A DNA stretch of 64,000 nucleotides. Origin: Rodentibacter pneumotropicus DSM 21403. Lineage in GTDB: Bacteria > Pseudomonadota > Gammaproteobacteria > Enterobacterales > Pasteurellaceae. The position numbers and the translations under genes were made by a program. The notes under the pieces were generated by a model. It worked only from the letters and a program-made list of their open reading frames with translations. It ran no database searches and was not told the origin of the DNA. Positions 18,473 through 28,578 of this stretch are shown one piece after another; the first letter of the stretch is position 1; each line of letters begins with the position of its first letter. The stretch spans positions 15,157 through 79,156 of the forward strand of contig NZ_KB904056.1 of NCBI RefSeq assembly GCF_000379905.1, read 5' to 3'.

Positions 18473-19066
18473 TCACAACGCAATCTCATCCAAAGAGCGT
18501 CCAAAACTTGGCATAAATACCTGTAAGAAATAATCCATTTCTTTGCTGTGCCACTGTTGCATAAGGGCTTCAAGTCTGGTTTTAGCGGTTTTAAATTCTT
18601 GATTGCCATTATCCAGTTCAAACTGGGCTTTAATATAGGCACAAATGAGGTCGGCTTGTTTGACTAGATGCTTCTCTTCATCCGAAAAAGTTTCGCTGTC
18701 TAGGTAAGAAGCGAAATCTTCTTGTAATTCTTGAGGGAGAAGGCTGATCAAATGGAGTTCTGCTGCACTCTCAATCTGTTTATAGGCTTGGGTAATTTCA
18801 GGGTTGAAATATTTTATGGGGGTCGGTAAATCACCGGTAAAAATTTCAGAAGTATCATGATACATCGCAATCACAGCAATGCGTTCCGAATTAACCTTGC
18901 CACCAAAAAATTTATTTTTGATAATCGCTAATGCCTGTGCCACAAATGCGACTTGCAGGCTATGTTCTGCAAGATTTTCTTTTTCAATATTACGCATTAG
19001 CGACCAACGTTGGATCAAACGCAATCGATCTAAACAGGCAAAAAAATGACTGGTTTTAATTTCCAT
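18473..19066 (-). CDS. yfbR: 5'-deoxynucleotidase YfbR
   Basis: 197 residues of the HD-domain family. Metal ligands appear as A-E-H-S-L-Q (His about 34), [18 protein letters not shown] (His-Asp about 68-69) and K-Q-A-D-L-I (Asp about 138), as in E. coli YfbR. It dephosphorylates deoxyribonucleoside 5'-monophosphates and shapes dNTP pools. It is the last gene of a minus-strand run, 7 bp after degS. The 120 bp between it and the CRISPR array shows only an uptake-sequence copy. Confidence 0.93.
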   Translation of the reverse strand: MEIKTSHFFACLDRLRLIQRWSLMRNIEKENLAEHSLQVAFVAQALAIIKNKFFGGKVNSERIAVIAMYHDTSEIFTGDLPTPIKYFNPEITQAYKQIESAAELHLISLLPQELQEDFASYLDSETFSDEEKHLVKQADLICAYIKAQFELDNGNQEFKTAKTRLEALMQQWHSKEMDYFLQVFMPSFGRSLDEIAL

Positions 19067-19073
19067 ATCACCT

Positions 19074-20096
19074 CTAATTAGACGGAAGCTCTTCCACCAT
19101 CACAGATAAATCAAATACCCGTCCCAAACGCATCACTGTCACCGTCACTCTTGTATTAGGCTTGGTATTAGAGATAATTTGCATCATTTCACGGGTTGAA
19201 ATTCCCTCTTGATTATTAAGTTTTAAAATAACATCACCCACTTGAATGCCTGCTTTAGATGCTGGGCTATTCGGGGTAACGCCTGTAATCAAAATTCCTT
19301 GTTCTGCACTGGAATTAATCTCACTTTGTACACCAAAATAGCCTCGAATTACCCGTCCATCACGAATAATTTTATGCAATACATCATTTGCGATATCCAT
19401 TGGAATAGCAAAATTCAACCCTTCGGCTATTTCGGTTGAGGTTTTACCAATGCTCAATGTACTAATACCGACTAATTCACCGGCGGAATTAATTAATGCC
19501 CCACCTGAATTACCACGATTAATTGAAGCGTCCGTTTGAATAAAATTTTGTCGACCAAGGGAATCCCCTACCGCACTTCGCCCCACGGCACTAATAATCC
19601 CCTGAGAAACACTTTGTCCAAGATTATAAGGATTGCCAATCGCCAGAGCCACATCTCCCACATGAACTTGGCGATTCGCATTTTGTGGGATAGTGGAAAG
19701 ATTATCGGCATGAATTTTCAACACCGCAAGATCCGTCAAATTATCGGAACCGATGAGGTTTGCTTCATAAATATTGCCATTTTGGAGTGCTACAACGATT
19801 TGATCCGCATTTTGAATCACGTGTTTATTAGTGAGAATATAGCCGTCTTTACTCATGATCACGCCAGATCCCAAATTATTCACTTGCAGTTGATCATTAT
19901 CATCAATACTGGCTGAAGAGAAAGAGCGATTATACACATTTACCACTGCAGGCGATGCGATACGTACCGCATTTTTAAAAGAAACAATATCATCAGAGGT
20001 AAAAATGTTGCTGCTATTTATTCTTGGCACAGCAAAGAGAATTATTCCGGCTGCGGCTAATCCCCAAAGAGCAGAATAAAAAAGTTTTCTAAGCAT
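19074..20096 (-). CDS. degS: Inner-membrane-anchored serine protease DegS
   Basis: 340 residues. An N-terminal membrane anchor (about 5-25), a trypsin-like domain with NKHVI (His), L-T-D-L-A-V-L (Asp) and N-R-G-N-S-G-G-A-L (Ser), and a single C-terminal PDZ domain define DegS, not DegP/DegQ. In enterics DegS senses misfolded porin tails and starts RseA cleavage to release sigmaE. It abuts ribD (1 bp apart) and precedes yfbR, so it is probably cotranscribed. Confidence 0.92.
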   Translation of the reverse strand: MLRKLFYSALWGLAAAGIILFAVPRINSSNIFTSDDIVSFKNAVRIASPAVVNVYNRSFSSASIDDNDQLQVNNLGSGVIMSKDGYILTNKHVIQNADQIVVALQNGNIYEANLIGSDNLTDLAVLKIHADNLSTIPQNANRQVHVGDVALAIGNPYNLGQSVSQGIISAVGRSAVGDSLGRQNFIQTDASINRGNSGGALINSAGELVGISTLSIGKTSTEIAEGLNFAIPMDIANDVLHKIIRDGRVIRGYFGVQSEINSSAEQGILITGVTPNSPASKAGIQVGDVILKLNNQEGISTREMMQIISNTKPNTRVTVTVMRLGRVFDLSVMVEELPSN

Positions 20097-21218
20097 TTAA
20101 GATCCTTTTGGTGTGTAAATTAATTTTATGTCATCACCAATTTGTTGAACTTTGTCAAGTTGCCACAGAGGGGCATCGGCTAATTGTGTTAAATGAGGCA
20201 AACTGCACAGACTACGGGCTTTTTCGCCTAATAATTTCGGGGCAATATAAAGGATCAATTCGTCCACCAATTTTTGTTCAATCAAGCTACCGGCTAAATT
20301 TTTTCCTGCCTCGCTCCAAAGGGTATTAATTTGACGTTTGCCTAATTCAATCATTAATTCGGATAAGAGATTCTCTTTAGGTAAAATAATTTGTTCACAA
20401 AAATCGGGAAAATTCGCCAGATCACGCGCTTCACTTGAGACCAACCACACCGGAGCGTCTGTTTCAAATAATTTATGGCTTGGCTGAATACGATGTTGCG
20501 AATCTAAAATAACACGCACCGGCTGACGTAGCGTATCTTTCACATATTCTTTTTTGAGATCATTGGAAAAATCTTCCCAACGTACATTTAAACTGGGATT
20601 ATCGGCTAAAACAGTGGCAGACGTGGATAAAAGTGCGGACGATTTTGCCCGCATTTTTTGCACATCTGCACGTGAGGCTACTCCGGTAATCCATTTGCTT
20701 TCTCCGCTTGCCATGGCAGTTTTACCATCAAGACTCATGGCTAATTTGAGTTGGACAAAAGGCTTTCCTTCCCTCATACGCTTTAAAAAACCTTTGTTGA
20801 GTTTTTCCGTAGAATCCTTTAATAAATTGACCGCACTTTCAATGCCCGCTTCAGCAAGCATTTTCAATCCCTTACCCGCCACTTGTGGATTAGGGTCTTC
20901 CATCGCAGCGATCACTTTCACAACCCCTGCTTCAATCAAACCTAATGCACAAGGTGGCGTTCGGCCATAATGGGAGCAAGGTTCCAAAGTAACATAAGCA
21001 GTTGCGCCTTTTGCTTTTTCACCCGCTTGTGCAAGAGCAACCCGTTCCGCATGGGGCTGCCCCGCCTTAAAATGAAAACCTTCCCCCACTATCTCACCAT
21101 TCTTAACCAAAACACAGCCCACGGCAGGATTCGGCGTGGTGGTATAAACGCCTTTTGCCGCTAAATCCAAAGCTCGTTGCATAAATTGATAATCTTGAGC
21201 GGTAAATTGATCCGACAT
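20097..21218 (-). CDS. ribD: Bifunctional riboflavin deaminase/reductase RibD
   Basis: 373 residues. The N-terminal deaminase has the zinc motifs H-A-E-R and P-C-S-H-Y-G-R-T-P-P-C (about 50-90). The C-terminal reductase domain follows from about 150 (K-L-A-M-S-L-D-G-K-T-A). It performs the second and third steps of riboflavin synthesis from GTP. It begins 2 bp after the nrdR stop, the usual nrdR-ribD pairing, and abuts degS. No FMN riboswitch is seen upstream. Confidence 0.95.
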   Translation of the reverse strand: MSDQFTAQDYQFMQRALDLAAKGVYTTTPNPAVGCVLVKNGEIVGEGFHFKAGQPHAERVALAQAGEKAKGATAYVTLEPCSHYGRTPPCALGLIEAGVVKVIAAMEDPNPQVAGKGLKMLAEAGIESAVNLLKDSTEKLNKGFLKRMREGKPFVQLKLAMSLDGKTAMASGESKWITGVASRADVQKMRAKSSALLSTSATVLADNPSLNVRWEDFSNDLKKEYVKDTLRQPVRVILDSQHRIQPSHKLFETDAPVWLVSSEARDLANFPDFCEQIILPKENLLSELMIELGKRQINTLWSEAGKNLAGSLIEQKLVDELILYIAPKLLGEKARSLCSLPHLTQLADAPLWQLDKVQQIGDDIKLIYTPKGS

Positions 21219-21220
21219 AA

Positions 21221-21670
21221 TTAATCCTTTAGGCTTTCAATTTCCTTGGTAAACTGGTTGATATTATCAAAACTCAAATATACCGAAGCAAAGCGAATAT
21301 AGGCTACTTTATCTATTTCTTTTAATTCATTCATTGCCAATTTACCGACTAATTGGCTCGGCACTTCACGCTCACCGGTAGCACGTAATTGCAAAATAAT
21401 ATGACTAATCGCTTTTTCCACATCATCCGAACTTACCGGGCGCTTTTCCAAAGCATGCTGAATACCACTACGAAGCTTATCTTCATTAAAAGGCTCCCTT
21501 GAGCCATCACTTTTAATAATTTTAGGTATGACCAATTCGGCAGTTTCAAACGTAGTAAAACGCTCATGACAATGACCGCACTCACGGCGGCGGCGAACTT
21601 GATAACCATCCGAGACTAATCGGCTATCAATAACCTTTGTCTCTTCAGTGGAACAAAATGGGCAGTGCAT
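21221..21670 (-). CDS. nrdR: Transcriptional repressor NrdR
   Basis: 149 residues. An N-terminal zinc ribbon, C-P-F-C (residues 3-6) and [12 protein letters not shown], is followed by the ATP-cone (from about 50, [13 protein letters not shown]). NrdR represses ribonucleotide reductase genes when dATP is high. It is cotranscribed with ribD (2 bp gap). The upstream gap to recC is only 57 bp, so it may be read through from the competence/recC promoter. Confidence 0.96.
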   Translation of the reverse strand: MHCPFCSTEETKVIDSRLVSDGYQVRRRRECGHCHERFTTFETAELVIPKIIKSDGSREPFNEDKLRSGIQHALEKRPVSSDDVEKAISHIILQLRATGEREVPSQLVGKLAMNELKEIDKVAYIRFASVYLSFDNINQFTKEIESLKD

Positions 21671-21727
21671 AGGGTATCCTCCTAAAAATGGGTATCTATC
21701 TTAGCAAAAAAAGTCTATTTTGACGAT

Positions 21728-24700
21728 TCACTTCATTCCTTTATTCAAGGATTTTGGATCATTTTTTGCAAATAATACGCCAAACCAATCTGTTGTTTGT
21801 TTTAGCAATACCAGCAAGTTTTCCCGATTTTCAAATTTCATAGTTTGCGCTAACAAACGCGCCCAATAAGGATCCGCTTTTTTCTTATAGTTGCCCCGTT
21901 TCTCATCTTCCGCCAATTTTTGTAGCGTCGTCAAAATTCCATCAAAATCGACCGCACTTTCATCTTTTATAATGAAATCCGATATTTTCCCTACGGTAGG
22001 AATTGGTTGAATTTCCACCTGACTTTGTAAATAAGCCTGTACATAGATTTGCAATTGTGCCAATGCGGTTTCATATGATACTTGAGGAAATTCAATCACT
22101 TGATCTTTAGTGATTAATTTGGGCGGTATTGCCGTTTTTTGAGTGATACATTGAATTAAATAATAAAGCCAAGGGCGGATACGATAACGATCTTTGTAGC
22201 TGGCAAAATGCCATTCAATCACCTGTTGTGTATCATTGAAAAGATTATCCATATAACCAAACAAGCGAATAGCCTGTTCTTTTTCTTGCCAAGTAACATT
22301 CAGCGTAAAATCAACCGAACGATGAGCCGGCTCGCCGAGATCAACAATTTTTTCCTTAAATTCCAGCACGATATTACGGGTATTTTCCGCTGCCACCCGC
22401 CCAAATTGAGCACGAGGTAGCACTCCTTTTACTGTGGCTTGTGCGAAATATTTATCAAATTGTTGTTCATCTGCATATACCAAATCATTATTGAGCCTAT
22501 AGTTATCCAATCCGTCCAGAGTGAAATTCTCACTATCGGCAATGCGATCATCTTCATCACGGAAATACACACCAAGTTGTTTTTCAAAGAAAAATTTTAC
22601 AGGGTTTTCCACAAATCCCACTAAACGCTCCAGCTCAATTTCCGTTATCTTTTCTTGATGTTCCATCATCGAGGCAAACTCTTTTGGCTCAGCCTGCCCA
22701 CCATCTTTTGCCATAGGTAACCATTTCGTGGCAAAAGAGCGGTTGAAATTACCCTCATTTTTGAAATTGCTAGGGCTGAATGCCGTCATTGCGTGCTGTT
22801 GAACCTGTAACCTCTGCTCATCCCTTTGATTTATGTAGTCGAGCAGTTGACTCACCAATACGGAAGGTTCCCTCGTTTGGTTATCAATAATGGAACGCCC
22901 GATATAGCTGATATAACAGTAATCACGTGCGGCAAGCAGAGCCTCAAGGAATAGATAACGATCATCATCACGGCGGACACGGTCGCCTTTTTGATGGTGA
23001 TACTGCATCAAATCAAAACTGTTTGGCGTTTGCGTACGCGGATAATCCGCCTCATTCATTCCCAGTAAACACACCACTTTGAAAGGAACAGCCCGCATCG
23101 GTAGCAAAGTACAAAAATTCACTTTGCCTGCTAAAAATTTCAAGCTATTCGGGGATTCTTCCAGCTTGGTGGTCATTACATCGGCTATCACATCCACTTG
23201 CAAAGATAAATCAAAATGAATTGAGGTGAGCTGCTGCACCACCTCGTTAATTTTCTCTTGAATATAAAATAGGGTGTCATTGGTTTGTTCATTTTGTGCA
23301 AAGAAATCCGTCAAAAGTGCGGTTAATATTTCATGCCATTTTTCTATTGGGTGGGCTTGCTGGAGCGTTTTATGCCAATGAGAAAGAACAGTGAAAAAAC
23401 GTGACAATTTCCCCGCCAATAAGCCTTTTAAACCATAGCTACTATCAAAACCTAGGCAATCTTGCCAAATCCCATGCTCTTCACGCATCGCATAGCCTAA
23501 TACCATACGTTCTAAACCGGCCTGCCATGAATTGAAATTAATTCCCTCTTGGTTTTTCTGCAAACCAAAACGAATGCCCGCATCCGAGATCCATTCTCGT
23601 ACTAAAGGTAAATCGGAAAGGGAGATATCAAAACATTCACGCAATGCAGGAATATCTAAGAAAGTCAGTATTTCTTCTGCACTAAAGGCACTTTCTTTTA
23701 AGCGTAATAATGCCAAATAACAGGAAACCAACACATCACTTTCCGATAATTTATTATCCGAAATGGAAAAGGGGATCAGAGGTGTTTCACCATTTTTCTG
23801 ACCGAAAACCGCTTGAATATAAGGGGTATATTGGTTAATGTCCGCCACCATCATCACCACGTCTTTCGGCGTGAGTGTCGGCTCTTGGTTGAATAAATGC
23901 AACAGATAATCTTGCAACACTTCCACTTCCCGCATGGCACTATGGCAGGCATGCACGGTCAAAGAGCGATCATTTTTTTCAATGTTTAAGGGCTGATTTT
24001 CTAAATGCAAAATATGAGATTGCAATTGACCAAGCAAGGTCGAGGCTGAAATCTCTTCATAAGCATTCACTGAGTAAGTGGGAATCCGCTCTTCATCCCG
24101 AATCAATGTATAAAGAAAATCACGCCCCATTTTTCCCCAAGCTGCCAACAACGGGTTACCGGTTTGCAAGTGTTCATTATGATAAGTGGTTTCGACCAAT
24201 CCTTGCTGCAAGGCAGTGCGTTGTTCTTCTGAAAAGAGCGGTTGAATTTCAGCGTTTTTTTGATAGTTTCGACGTGTACGGCTAGAAAGATAGTCCATAC
24301 GCAAATCACGGATATCACCCCAATATTCTTGGCTGGGATTATTAAAAAAGAGGTGAATATCTACTTCCGATGACATGGCTTGCAAAATAGACAGATAGGC
24401 AGTCGGTAATGCCGGAATACCAAAAATAAAAAGGCGGCTTGGCAATTTTTTCGATTGATTTTTATTATTTAATAAAGCAAGAAATTGCTCGTGTAAAGCC
24501 GCGCGGTGAGTAGCATTCTCCCCCATATCGGCTTTAATATCCGAAACTAAAGCACGCCACAATACCCCTTGCCATGCTACATTACCAAGAATTTGTTGTA
24601 ACAAAGTTTCATTTAAATGAGCCTGTTGCGTCTTAATTTGTGTGACAATGCCCTCGTCTTCTCCTTTTTCCCAAGCAAAAATCCATTCGGGACGATAAAC

Positions 24701-25123
24701 CAAATATTGGTCAAAAAGATCTGCGATCTTGCGGCTTAATTGATAACATTTGTATTGTTCGGAATGAGGCGAGGAAGCCAAATAATGACGCAACGGAGAA
24801 AACTCTTCCCTTCCTAAAAAATCGGGCATAAGCCTCATTAAACGCCACATCATTGAATCTTTATCAAAAGGATTTTGCAACGAAACCGCCGGCAGATTAT
24901 CCGCATAAAGTTGCCAAATGAAGGTTGCCGGCATGGGAAAAGCTAAATGGGCAGAAACGCCATTTTTCTTTGCCAATTCCATCTGTAACCATTGTGCCAT
25001 ACCGGGACTTTGCACCAAGATAATATCTTGCTGAAAAGGGTCCTCTCGCGGAAGAGTTTTGAATAATTCGGCAAGAATATCTTTCTGTTTTTCAAGTTGG
25101 TTGGAATAGTAAACAATAAACAC
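21728..25123 (-). CDS. recC: Exodeoxyribonuclease V gamma subunit RecC
   Basis: 1131 residues, the normal RecC size. N-terminal family landmarks: V-Y-Y-S-N-Q-L, S-P-G-M-A-Q-W-L-Q and F-P-M-P-A-T-F-I-W. A mid-protein R-A-V-P-F-K-V-V-C-L-L-G-M-N motif is also typical. RecC recognises Chi and holds RecB and RecD in the recombination nuclease/helicase. It starts 51 bp after comQ in the same direction; no terminator lies between, so it could share the competence promoter. recB and recD are not in the window. Confidence 0.94.
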   Translation of the reverse strand: MFIVYYSNQLEKQKDILAELFKTLPREDPFQQDIILVQSPGMAQWLQMELAKKNGVSAHLAFPMPATFIWQLYADNLPAVSLQNPFDKDSMMWRLMRLMPDFLGREEFSPLRHYLASSPHSEQYKCYQLSRKIADLFDQYLVYRPEWIFAWEKGEDEGIVTQIKTQQAHLNETLLQQILGNVAWQGVLWRALVSDIKADMGENATHRAALHEQFLALLNNKNQSKKLPSRLFIFGIPALPTAYLSILQAMSSEVDIHLFFNNPSQEYWGDIRDLRMDYLSSRTRRNYQKNAEIQPLFSEEQRTALQQGLVETTYHNEHLQTGNPLLAAWGKMGRDFLYTLIRDEERIPTYSVNAYEEISASTLLGQLQSHILHLENQPLNIEKNDRSLTVHACHSAMREVEVLQDYLLHLFNQEPTLTPKDVVMMVADINQYTPYIQAVFGQKNGETPLIPFSISDNKLSESDVLVSCYLALLRLKESAFSAEEILTFLDIPALRECFDISLSDLPLVREWISDAGIRFGLQKNQEGINFNSWQAGLERMVLGYAMREEHGIWQDCLGFDSSYGLKGLLAGKLSRFFTVLSHWHKTLQQAHPIEKWHEILTALLTDFFAQNEQTNDTLFYIQEKINEVVQQLTSIHFDLSLQVDVIADVMTTKLEESPNSLKFLAGKVNFCTLLPMRAVPFKVVCLLGMNEADYPRTQTPNSFDLMQYHHQKGDRVRRDDDRYLFLEALLAARDYCYISYIGRSIIDNQTREPSVLVSQLLDYINQRDEQRLQVQQHAMTAFSPSNFKNEGNFNRSFATKWLPMAKDGGQAEPKEFASMMEHQEKITEIELERLVGFVENPVKFFFEKQLGVYFRDEDDRIADSENFTLDGLDNYRLNNDLVYADEQQFDKYFAQATVKGVLPRAQFGRVAAENTRNIVLEFKEKIVDLGEPAHRSVDFTLNVTWQEKEQAIRLFGYMDNLFNDTQQVIEWHFASYKDRYRIRPWLYYLIQCITQKTAIPPKLITKDQVIEFPQVSYETALAQLQIYVQAYLQSQVEIQPIPTVGKISDFIIKDESAVDFDGILTTLQKLAEDEKRGNYKKKADPYWARLLAQTMKFENRENLLVLLKQTTDWFGVLFAKNDPKSLNKGMK

Positions 25124-25174
25124 AATGGCAACCTATCAAAATAAGCAAAAATAATGTTGCATTCTACCTGTTTT

Positions 25175-25480
25175 TTACTCATTTTTCAGGGAAAATTCCC
25201 CCTGAGGAGAACGAATAACCACCCGATTACCTTGACATTGTATTTGAAAAGCTATGCCATTTTGTTTCGCTTGTTGTTCACAAGATAAACCTAAAAATTG
25301 CCGCTGCGCTTGATTCTCCGCAATCTGTAATGCTTGAAAATCATGATAAATTTTCACCGCACTTTGACGTTGGCTGGCCGTCCAACGATTAAACACAAGA
25401 AACAATGTACTAAACACCGTAAGCGTAAACATCACGGAAGTCAGCGATATTCCCTTATTCACTAGAGGCTTTAAAATCAC
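25175..25480 (-). CDS. comQ: Minor pseudopilin ComQ-like
   Basis: 101 residues with a type IV pilin-like leader: V-N-K-G before I-S-L-T-S-V-M-F, then a hydrophobic helix. There is no Glu at +5, which is tolerated in some minor pilins. It overlaps the end of comP by 26 bp and is fourth in the comNOPQ set (HI0941 equivalent, from memory). It is presumed to prime or cap the DNA-uptake pseudopilus. Confidence 0.8.
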   Translation of the reverse strand: MILKPLVNKGISLTSVMFTLTVFSTLFLVFNRWTASQRQSAVKIYHDFQALQIAENQAQRQFLGLSCEQQAKQNGIAFQIQCQGNRVVIRSPQGEFSLKNE

Positions 25481-26156
25481 TCCAACTTTTCTCCGCTAAT
25501 TGCCATTCACTATATTGTTGCACCAAGGGCTCAATAATCTTTTTACCATAGGCGACAGTAACACCTTCCAAGGCAAGACTTCCGCCTGTAATCACCGCCC
25601 CGCTCACCCGCCCGTTACCACGCAATGTTAAATTCCCTTCCGCTACTAAAATGCCTTGCACTGTACCGTTCACCTCCCATTCCGTTTGTTTCTCTGGGAA
25701 CCAATATAACTGTGGTGTGTTATTCGTTGCTAAGGGATAAGGTGGCGTTGAGAAGTGCGGTCGAAATCTATCAAGATTTTCTAAGTAGATAAAATGTGTC
25801 AACAAGCCTTGATTGTCGCCTTTTGTTGGTGATTTTTTGAATATCGCGGTACGCTGACACCACAGCGAATACTGAATTGCATCTTCTGCTCCTTCCAGAT
25901 TTATAGAAATCTGCCGAACATGATCCGAATTATCCAAAGGCAATGATGAACAAGCTTTGTGTTTCTCTAATGATGTCATTCTTTGCAAAGCTAATGTTCG
26001 TTCCACATAATTTTTACGCTGCATTTGCTGTGCACGAAAAAAACTCAAGGTACTATCATCAAAAAGCAAGATCACTCCCAATAATCCTGAAAGAAAGATC
26101 AAGATTGTGAGTGTTACCACACCTTTTCTCCCCTTTTGTTGCATTATTGATTCCAC
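25455..26156 (-). CDS. comP: Minor pseudopilin ComP-like
   Basis: 233 residues. A short basic leader with G-R-K-G is followed by V-V-T-L-T-I-L-I-F-L-S-G-L-L and a soluble domain containing several cysteines. It overlaps comO by 13 bp and comQ by 26 bp, so the set is one translation-coupled operon. It is part of the natural-transformation DNA-uptake machinery; the individual role of this protein is not established. Confidence 0.8.
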   Translation of the reverse strand: MESIMQQKGRKGVVTLTILIFLSGLLGVILLFDDSTLSFFRAQQMQRKNYVERTLALQRMTSLEKHKACSSLPLDNSDHVRQISINLEGAEDAIQYSLWCQRTAIFKKSPTKGDNQGLLTHFIYLENLDRFRPHFSTPPYPLATNNTPQLYWFPEKQTEWEVNGTVQGILVAEGNLTLRGNGRVSGAVITGGSLALEGVTVAYGKKIIEPLVQQYSEWQLAEKSWSDFKASSE

Positions 26157-26848
26157 AATGCCACCACCATTGATGTTTCATATTGAATAGCAGGATACCT
26201 TTTTAAATTACCGACAAGCTGAATTTCCACTCCGTTCCCTTCCGCTACCGAATTAAATTGCAAGTGAGTAATTTCATACTCATTTTCATCCAATAAATCC
26301 GTCCAACCTCCGCCGGCATTACAAGCGGTTTGTTGAAGTGCTTTTTGACATTCATTTGATTGACACTTAGCATTAACCGCACTTTTATAAGTTTGTTTCG
26401 TTTCAATCATTTTGCCATTCAATTTATAACCAAAAAGTTCTTTTTCAATTCCTTTGGCTATATTTTGCCGACCGTTTAAACAAGTGTTTTTTGTATATTT
26501 TTCACCGATACAACCGTTCCCATTGAGATCGTAAAAAAATAAGACACAACTATTTTTGGGTGCATTATCAGCTTGTGAAATAATCAGTGCTAAACCTTTT
26601 TCATCTAATTCAAACAAAGCAACATTACTTTCAATTAATTGATTATTTAAAGCACGAAAACCGGCACGACGAAGATCTTTACCGATAAGCTGAATCGTAC
26701 GTTGCAATTCCGCCTGAAGTTTCAATCTCAAGAAAATCTGCTGATTCTGAACCTGTATATTGGTATAAAACCGTGATATCAGCAGCAAAAGTGCGGCTGA
26801 AATTGCTAATGAAATCATTAACGCCAATAAGGTTTGCCCTTTTTTCAT
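26144..26848 (-). CDS. comO: Minor pseudopilin ComO-like (PilW type)
   Basis: About 234 residues from the ATG at 26848: M-K-K-G, then Q-T-L-L-A-L-M-I-S-L-A-I-S-A, a prepilin leader cut after Gly. The domain includes I-G-K-D-L-R-R-A-G-F-R, the PilW-like segment, and a Cys-rich middle. An upstream in-frame start at 26869 would lie inside comN and lengthen the leader. It overlaps comP. Confidence 0.82.
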   Translation of the reverse strand: MKKGQTLLALMISLAISAALLLLISRFYTNIQVQNQQIFLRLKLQAELQRTIQLIGKDLRRAGFRALNNQLIESNVALFELDEKGLALIISQADNAPKNSCVLFFYDLNGNGCIGEKYTKNTCLNGRQNIAKGIEKELFGYKLNGKMIETKQTYKSAVNAKCQSNECQKALQQTACNAGGGWTDLLDENEYEITHLQFNSVAEGNGVEIQLVGNLKRYPAIQYETSMVVALWNQ

Positions 26849-26852
26849 TCTA

Positions 26853-27368
26853 TTATCTCGTACAAGCACTGGCGGATTGATTTGGTTTCAATTTCAAACT
26901 TCCTACATTAAAAAAGGAAAATAACGTACGTTCTTCCCCAGATTGCAATAAAAAGCAGTTAGAATCGACTGTATTGCGTACTCCATTAAAACGGGCCACT
27001 TCCGAGGGGTACATCTTCGGGCTAATAATCGTTGTTTTCTCCGCAAAATAAGGGTAATAAAAATGGGCATAAACCTCTTTTGGGCAAATTGTCGGATTCA
27101 AACAATCACAAACTTTGTCATTTTTTATCTGGGCAGTCATACACCAGCGATTAGTTATGGGATGGCGATTTGCCAAAATAAACCAAATCTCGGAAGAATT
27201 TTCCGCCCGCCCCTGAATTTGCCGTAAAAACAAATAAAGACGATGCTGTTCTTTGACTAAAATCCTTTTAGAATCACCGCTTTGCCAAAAGGGAACAGTA
27301 AAGCTCAATGCAATACCGATAATCGCCAAACCAATTAATAATTCCACTAATGTGACACCTTTTCGCAT
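26853..27368 (-). CDS. comN: Minor pseudopilin ComN-like (FimT/GspH type)
   Basis: 171 residues. A classic type III leader, M-R-K-G before V-T-L-V-E-L-L-I-G-L-A, has the Glu at +5 and is processed by the prepilin peptidase. It heads comN-O-P-Q, which in H. influenzae belongs to the Sxy/CRP competence regulon and is needed for transformation. A CRP-S candidate lies 67-88 bp upstream, and an uptake-sequence copy sits in the leader. The ribosome site is AGGAAAG. Confidence 0.88.
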   Translation of the reverse strand: MRKGVTLVELLIGLAIIGIALSFTVPFWQSGDSKRILVKEQHRLYLFLRQIQGRAENSSEIWFILANRHPITNRWCMTAQIKNDKVCDCLNPTICPKEVYAHFYYPYFAEKTTIISPKMYPSEVARFNGVRNTVDSNCFLLQSGEERTLFSFFNVGSLKLKPNQSASACTR

Positions 27369-27434
27369 AAAACTTTCCTCAATTTCGACCGCACTTTAAT
27401 GCTTTTTCTAACAACTACAACAATACGGAATCAT

Positions 27435-27456
27435 TTTTTCGATTCGGCTCTCAAAA
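27435..27456 (-). promoter_or_regulatory. Candidate CRP-S competence site upstream of comN
   Basis: On the minus strand the core reads TGAGA-GCCGAA-TCGAA (27453-27438) inside flanking T and A runs, a near-palindrome of CRP-S type (TGCGA-N6-TCGCA) with mismatches. It lies before the comN-O-P-Q operon, where a Sxy-dependent site is expected, and also just upstream of suhB on the other strand. Confidence 0.6.
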
Positions 27457-27568
27457 AATATAAAAAGATAAGGAAAAACGTTGTTTTGTGGATTTTCATC
27501 TGGTTATTTTCATAAATGCCGTTATAATGGCGCGGAAAATTTTCGGTTCTTTAAAATCTGGTGGAATT

Positions 27569-28372
27569 ATGAATCCAATGTTAAATATCGCCATTCGCGC
27601 GGCACGAAGAGCGGGCAATGTCATTGCTAAAAATTACGAACGCCGTGATACTATTGAAGCAACGCAAAAAGGAATTAATGATTATGTGACCAACGTAGAT
27701 AAACTCGCTGAAGCAGAAATTATTGAGATTATTCATAAATCCTATCCTGATCACACAATTATCACTGAAGAAACCGGTGCGATTGAAGGGAAAGAAAGTG
27801 ATATACAATGGATTATCGATCCGCTAGACGGCACCCGCAATTTTATGAATGGATTGCCGCACTTTTCCGTATCAATCGCTATCCGTGTGAAAAACCGTAC
27901 CGAAGTGGGTGTGGTGTATGATCCAATCCGTAACGAATTATTTACGGCCGTACGGGGTGAAGGCGCAAAATTAAATGAAGTACGTTTACGGGTTAACGCA
28001 AAACGTGAACTTCAAGGTGCCATTCTTGCCACAGGTTTCCCGTTCAAACAGCCAAAACTGATGCCAACCCAATTTGCCATAATGAATGCATTGATTGAAA
28101 ACATTGCGGATTTCCGTCGCACTGGTTCTGCCGCTTTGGATTTATGCTATGTGGCTGCAAGCCGTGTTGACGGTTATTTTGAAATGGGCATAAAAGCATG
28201 GGATTGCGCAGCCGGTGATTTAATCGTACGTGAGTCCGGTGGTTTAGTTTGCGATTTCGAGGCAGACAACGGCTATTTACGTAGTGGCAATATCGTTGCC
28301 GCACCAACCCGCGTGTTAAAAGAGATGATAAACAAAATTCGTCCTTGCTTAGGCACTGATTTTAAAAACTAA
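27569..28372 (+). CDS. suhB: Inositol monophosphatase-family protein SuhB
   Basis: 267 residues from the ATG at 27569, preceded by CTGGTGG; E. coli SuhB is also 267. Metal-binding motifs are E-E-T-G, D-P-L-D-G-T-R-N-F and W-D-C-A-A-G-D-L-I. It hydrolyses inositol-1-phosphate, and in E. coli it also joins rRNA antitermination complexes. A longer frame from 27488 adds an unrelated hydrophobic leader. It is divergent from comN, as HI0937 is from HI0938, from memory. Confidence 0.94.
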   Translation: MNPMLNIAIRAARRAGNVIAKNYERRDTIEATQKGINDYVTNVDKLAEAEIIEIIHKSYPDHTIITEETGAIEGKESDIQWIIDPLDGTRNFMNGLPHFSVSIAIRVKNRTEVGVVYDPIRNELFTAVRGEGAKLNEVRLRVNAKRELQGAILATGFPFKQPKLMPTQFAIMNALIENIADFRRTGSAALDLCYVAASRVDGYFEMGIKAWDCAAGDLIVRESGGLVCDFEADNGYLRSGNIVAAPTRVLKEMINKIRPCLGTDFKN

Positions 28373-28383
28373 AAACATTAAGA

Positions 28384-28431
28384 AAATAACCGTACTTTTC
28401 ATATAATAAATAAAAGTGCGGTTATTTTTTG
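28384..28431 (+). terminator. Rho-independent terminator after suhB
   Basis: AAATAACCGTACTTTT (28384-28399) pairs with AAAAGTGCGGTTATTT (28412-28427), with one mismatch, then Ts. The right arm is an uptake sequence. Confidence 0.85.
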
Positions 28432-28502
28432 TTTAATCTCTATAAAATAAATATATTTTTACTGCAAACAATCAAATCTATAGTTTTAACAAATTAAATT
28501 TT

Positions 28503-28516
28503 TTGATTTTTATCAA
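28503..28516 (+). promoter_or_regulatory. FNR box upstream of the tri-heme peroxidase
   Basis: TTGATTTTTATCAA fits the FNR consensus TTGAT-N4-ATCAA with no mismatch. It lies 62 bp before the ATG, a class II activator position relative to a likely start site, and predicts anaerobic or low-oxygen induction. Confidence 0.82.
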
Positions 28517-28578
28517 AAAACTTCATCTATTTATCAGTGATAATTAGTCGAATTTATTTATCTCTACCGGAGGATTAT

